15,253 nucleotides of DNA, taken from Oscillospiraceae bacterium (lineage in GTDB: Bacteria; Bacillota_A; Clostridia; Oscillospirales; WRJC01). The notes beneath the pieces are model-generated. The model did not search any database, had not been told where the DNA came from, and saw only the letters and a list, made by a program, of their open reading frames with translations. The stretch lies in the NCBI GenBank assembly GCA_009785015.1, contig WQXD01000060.1:1-15253 (forward strand), read 5' to 3'. The number at the start of each line of letters is the position of its first letter. Within the stretch, counting starts at the first letter, position 1. Below, one piece after another: positions 13,196 to 15,253 of this stretch. The translations under genes and the position numbers were made by a program.

Positions 13196-14443
13196 ATGGA
13201 AGCGGCGCAAGCCGAAATTTTGATCGGGCAGGCCGAAGAGGCGCTCTTGCCGCAATTCTCGAAAATAGACAAAACCGCGTTGTTGAACCAGAAAAAAGTT
13301 CTGGAAGCCTTTTGGGAACACAAAATCTCGGAGGCGCACTTCAACCCCAGCACCGGCTACGGCTATAACGACCGCGGCAGGGAGGCGCTCGATTCGGTGT
13401 GGGCCCGGGTTTTTGAGAGCGAGGCGGCTTTTGTGCGTCCGCACATCGTTTCCGGCACCCACGCGATCACCATAGGGCTTTTCGGGCTGCTGCGCCCGGG
13501 GGATTGTATGCTTTCAGTTACGGGCACGCCGTATGACACGCTGATAGGGGTGATAGGCCCAAACGGCAAAAAGGACGCCGGTTCGCTTGCCGATTTCGGG
13601 ATAAAATACAGACAGACGGAGCAAAAAAACGATTATTTCGATTTTGACGCGATTTCAAGAGTTCTACAGCTTGACAAATCCGTAAAATTGGTGTACGCGC
13701 AAAAATCGAGAGGGTATAAGGACAGGGCGGCGGTGAGCTCATCGGGCATAGGGGAGCTCGTCAGATTCGTGAAATCCATCAATTCCGATATATACGTGGC
13801 AGTGGACAATTGCTACGGGGAGTTCGTCGAAGCGCATGAGCCCGCGTATTACGGCGCGGATATGATTATGGGTTCCCTCATAAAAAATCCGGGCGGCGGC
13901 ATAGCGCAGTGCGGCGGGTATATCGCAGGCACAAAAAAAGCGGTAGGGCTCGCCGCGCACAGGCTCACCGCCCCCCTTGTGGGAACTGAGGCCGGGGCCT
14001 CGCTGGGGCAGGGGGCGAATATATACAAAGGCCTGTTTTTCGCGCCGCACGTGGTGGCGCAGAGTCTGAAGACGGCCTGCCTCGCCTCGTATGTCTACGA
14101 AAATTTGGGATATGAGACAAGCCCGAAATACGAAAGCGCGCGCTATGATATCATCCAGTCGGTAAAATTTTTGAGCGAAGAAAAGCTCGTGAATTTTGTC
14201 AGGGGCATACAATCCGGTTCCGCCGTGGATTCGCACGCCTTTCCCGAGGCGTCGGAAATGCCGGGCTACGCCGACAAAATCATAATGGCGTCGGGGAGTT
14301 TCACTCAGGGCTCGTCAATTGAAATATCGGCCGACGCGCCCGTAAGGCCTCCGTACACCGCCTATATGCAGGGAGCGCTCACATACGAATCTGGCAGAAT
14401 CTGCCTGTCAAAAGCATTGGAAAAAGAGCCCGCGCGGGCGTGA
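13196..14443 (+). CDS. YnbB-family PLP-dependent protein (methionine gamma-lyase-like, 'aluminium resistance')
   Basis: A 415-residue fold-type I PLP enzyme homologue. The N-terminal region has the family phrase HFNPSTGYGYNDRGREALD, and the RPHIVSGTHAI segment is the substrate-side loop. The predicted cofactor pocket includes the DNCYGEF region (Asp for the pyridine nitrogen) and the Schiff-base lysine K230 in GSLIKNPGGG. GAEAG-like and SHAFPEASEMPGY segments complete the usual pattern. Length agrees with the family (about 410-420). The common name derives from old aluminium-tolerance annotations; the physiological reaction is not established. AAGGGGGG at 13178-13185 precedes the ATG by 10 nt. 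It is the last gene of the LysR-led cluster. A hairpin starts immediately after its stop and the rRNA promoter follows. Confidence 0.9.
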   Translation: MEAAQAEILIGQAEEALLPQFSKIDKTALLNQKKVLEAFWEHKISEAHFNPSTGYGYNDRGREALDSVWARVFESEAAFVRPHIVSGTHAITIGLFGLLRPGDCMLSVTGTPYDTLIGVIGPNGKKDAGSLADFGIKYRQTEQKNDYFDFDAISRVLQLDKSVKLVYAQKSRGYKDRAAVSSSGIGELVRFVKSINSDIYVAVDNCYGEFVEAHEPAYYGADMIMGSLIKNPGGGIAQCGGYIAGTKKAVGLAAHRLTAPLVGTEAGASLGQGANIYKGLFFAPHVVAQSLKTACLASYVYENLGYETSPKYESARYDIIQSVKFLSEEKLVNFVRGIQSGSAVDSHAFPEASEMPGYADKIIMASGSFTQGSSIEISADAPVRPPYTAYMQGALTYESGRICLSKALEKEPARA

Positions 14444-14462
14444 TTTGTGCATGTTGCACAAA
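14444..14462 (+). terminator. hairpin directly after the YnbB gene, possible weak terminator
   Basis: TTTGTGCA (14444-14451) pairs perfectly with TGCACAAA (14455-14462) around a TGT loop, starting on the base after the stop codon. No U-tract follows immediately; the nearest is GTTTTT around 14472-14478. It is therefore not a classic intrinsic terminator. It might still stabilise the 3' end or separate the operon from the rRNA genes. Confidence 0.35.
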
Positions 14463-14528
14463 ACAAATAACTGTTTTTGATTATTGATATACATATTTCA
14501 CAAAGTTAAAAAAGTTTTAAAAAACCCC

Positions 14529-14558
14529 TTGACAATTATGCGGCATTTGTGATACAAT
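14529..14558 (+). promoter_or_regulatory. strong rRNA operon promoter
   Basis: A perfect -35 TTGACA (14529-14534) and a -10 TACAAT (14553-14558) are 18 nt apart. A TG dinucleotide at 14550-14551 makes an extended -10. A/T tracts at about 14500-14526 look like an UP element. The expected start is near 14565, about 225 nt before mature 16S rRNA. This is the best promoter in the window. Confidence 0.85.
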
Positions 14559-14564
14559 AAGAAA

Positions 14565-14789
14565 GCTGTCCAAAACGGGGGCGGCGAAACCGAACTTTGA
14601 AAATTGAACAACGAACCAAAATGGAAAGGTGGAAGCGAAACGAATTTATATTCAAAAGCTTCCGACAAAATTCCAAACAGGTAACTTTACACAAAAAAAG
14701 CGCAAGCGAGAGCTTGAAAAGAGAATTGAACTCTGACGAGATTAAAGTGGTTATGGCAGCTTGTTTTATACAGGCTGAAGTAATACAAT
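14565..14789 (+). ncRNA. 16S rRNA leader (pre-rRNA) with boxA-like element and small hairpins
   Basis: This gene-free stretch is the transcribed leader. A boxA-like antitermination element, CTTTGAAAATTGAACAAC, lies at 14595-14612; this wording is common before Firmicute rRNA genes. Possible stems are GGAAGC/GCTTCC (14631-14636 with 14658-14663), CAAGC-GAGA-GCTTG (14703-14716, a GNRA-type loop), AGAG/CTCT (14720-14734) and CAGCTTG/CAGGCTG (14757-14763 with 14771-14777, one U-G pair). The usual long RNase III stem would need the 3' flank of 16S, outside the window. An open frame here runs into the rRNA and is not a gene. Confidence 0.65.

Positions 14790-15253
<464 letters not shown>

Noticed and set aside
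12881..13462. 193-residue minus-strand open frame opposite the SLOG and YnbB genes
   Set aside because: It crosses two well-supported genes and their junction, and its product has no recognisable motif.

Overview
The window looks like a chromosomal stretch from a mid-GC Firmicute, most likely class Clostridia. The partial 16S rRNA gene at the right end has the Clostridia-type phrasing after the CGCCGCGTGAAGGAAGAAGG stretch and resembles the Oscillospirales/Clostridium leptum side of the class (recalled similarity, not a search). AGGAGG-like ribosome binding sites, lipoprotein signal peptides, large solute-binding lipoproteins and a YnbB-type PLP protein agree with this. Thirteen complete protein genes and one partial rRNA gene are supported. 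No tRNA, CRISPR array, insertion sequence or prophage gene is visible.

Layout. (1) Positions 56-3280, plus strand: DUF1015 protein, a uroporphyrinogen-decarboxylase-superfamily protein, a short DivIVA-like coiled-coil protein and an XRE regulator. These are packed with gaps of 8 nt or less, so probably one operon. (2) Positions 3320-6952, plus strand: a clear sigma-A-type promoter drives an amino-acid ABC importer (binding lipoprotein, permease, ATPase). A large extracellular-solute-binding lipoprotein (SBP1) of a different type follows. (3) Positions 6961-10401, minus strand: a GH5 glycoside hydrolase without signal peptide, a second large lipoprotein (SBP2) paralogous to SBP1, and a stand-alone 5'-3' exonuclease. 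A well-formed promoter (TTTACA-17-TAAAAT) precedes GH5, and the genes are closely spaced. (4) Positions 10572-14443, plus strand: a divergent LysR regulator, a Gfo/Idh/MocA oxidoreductase, a SLOG/DUF1273 protein and a YnbB-family PLP enzyme. (5) Positions 14444-15253: a hairpin, a strong rRNA promoter, a structured leader with a boxA-like element, and the first about 464 nt of 16S rRNA.

How the parts may work together. The LysR gene, the GH5 enzyme, SBP2 and the Gfo/Idh oxidoreductase look like a small carbohydrate-use locus around one divergent intergenic region. SBP2 would capture a glycan fragment and GH5 would hydrolyse it inside the cell; no sugar permease is in the window. The exonuclease at the end of that operon has no obvious link to sugar use. 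SBP1 and SBP2 share an EF-hand-like Asp/Asn loop beginning at the same residue number.

No defence system or obviously new machine is evident. The most unusual points are the coupling of a DNA 5'-3' exonuclease to a lipoprotein gene, the paired SBPs facing each other across it, the URO-D homologue with an H-x-C...C metal-site pattern, and substitutions at normally conserved 16S primer-site positions. All functional calls come from motif reading without database searches.
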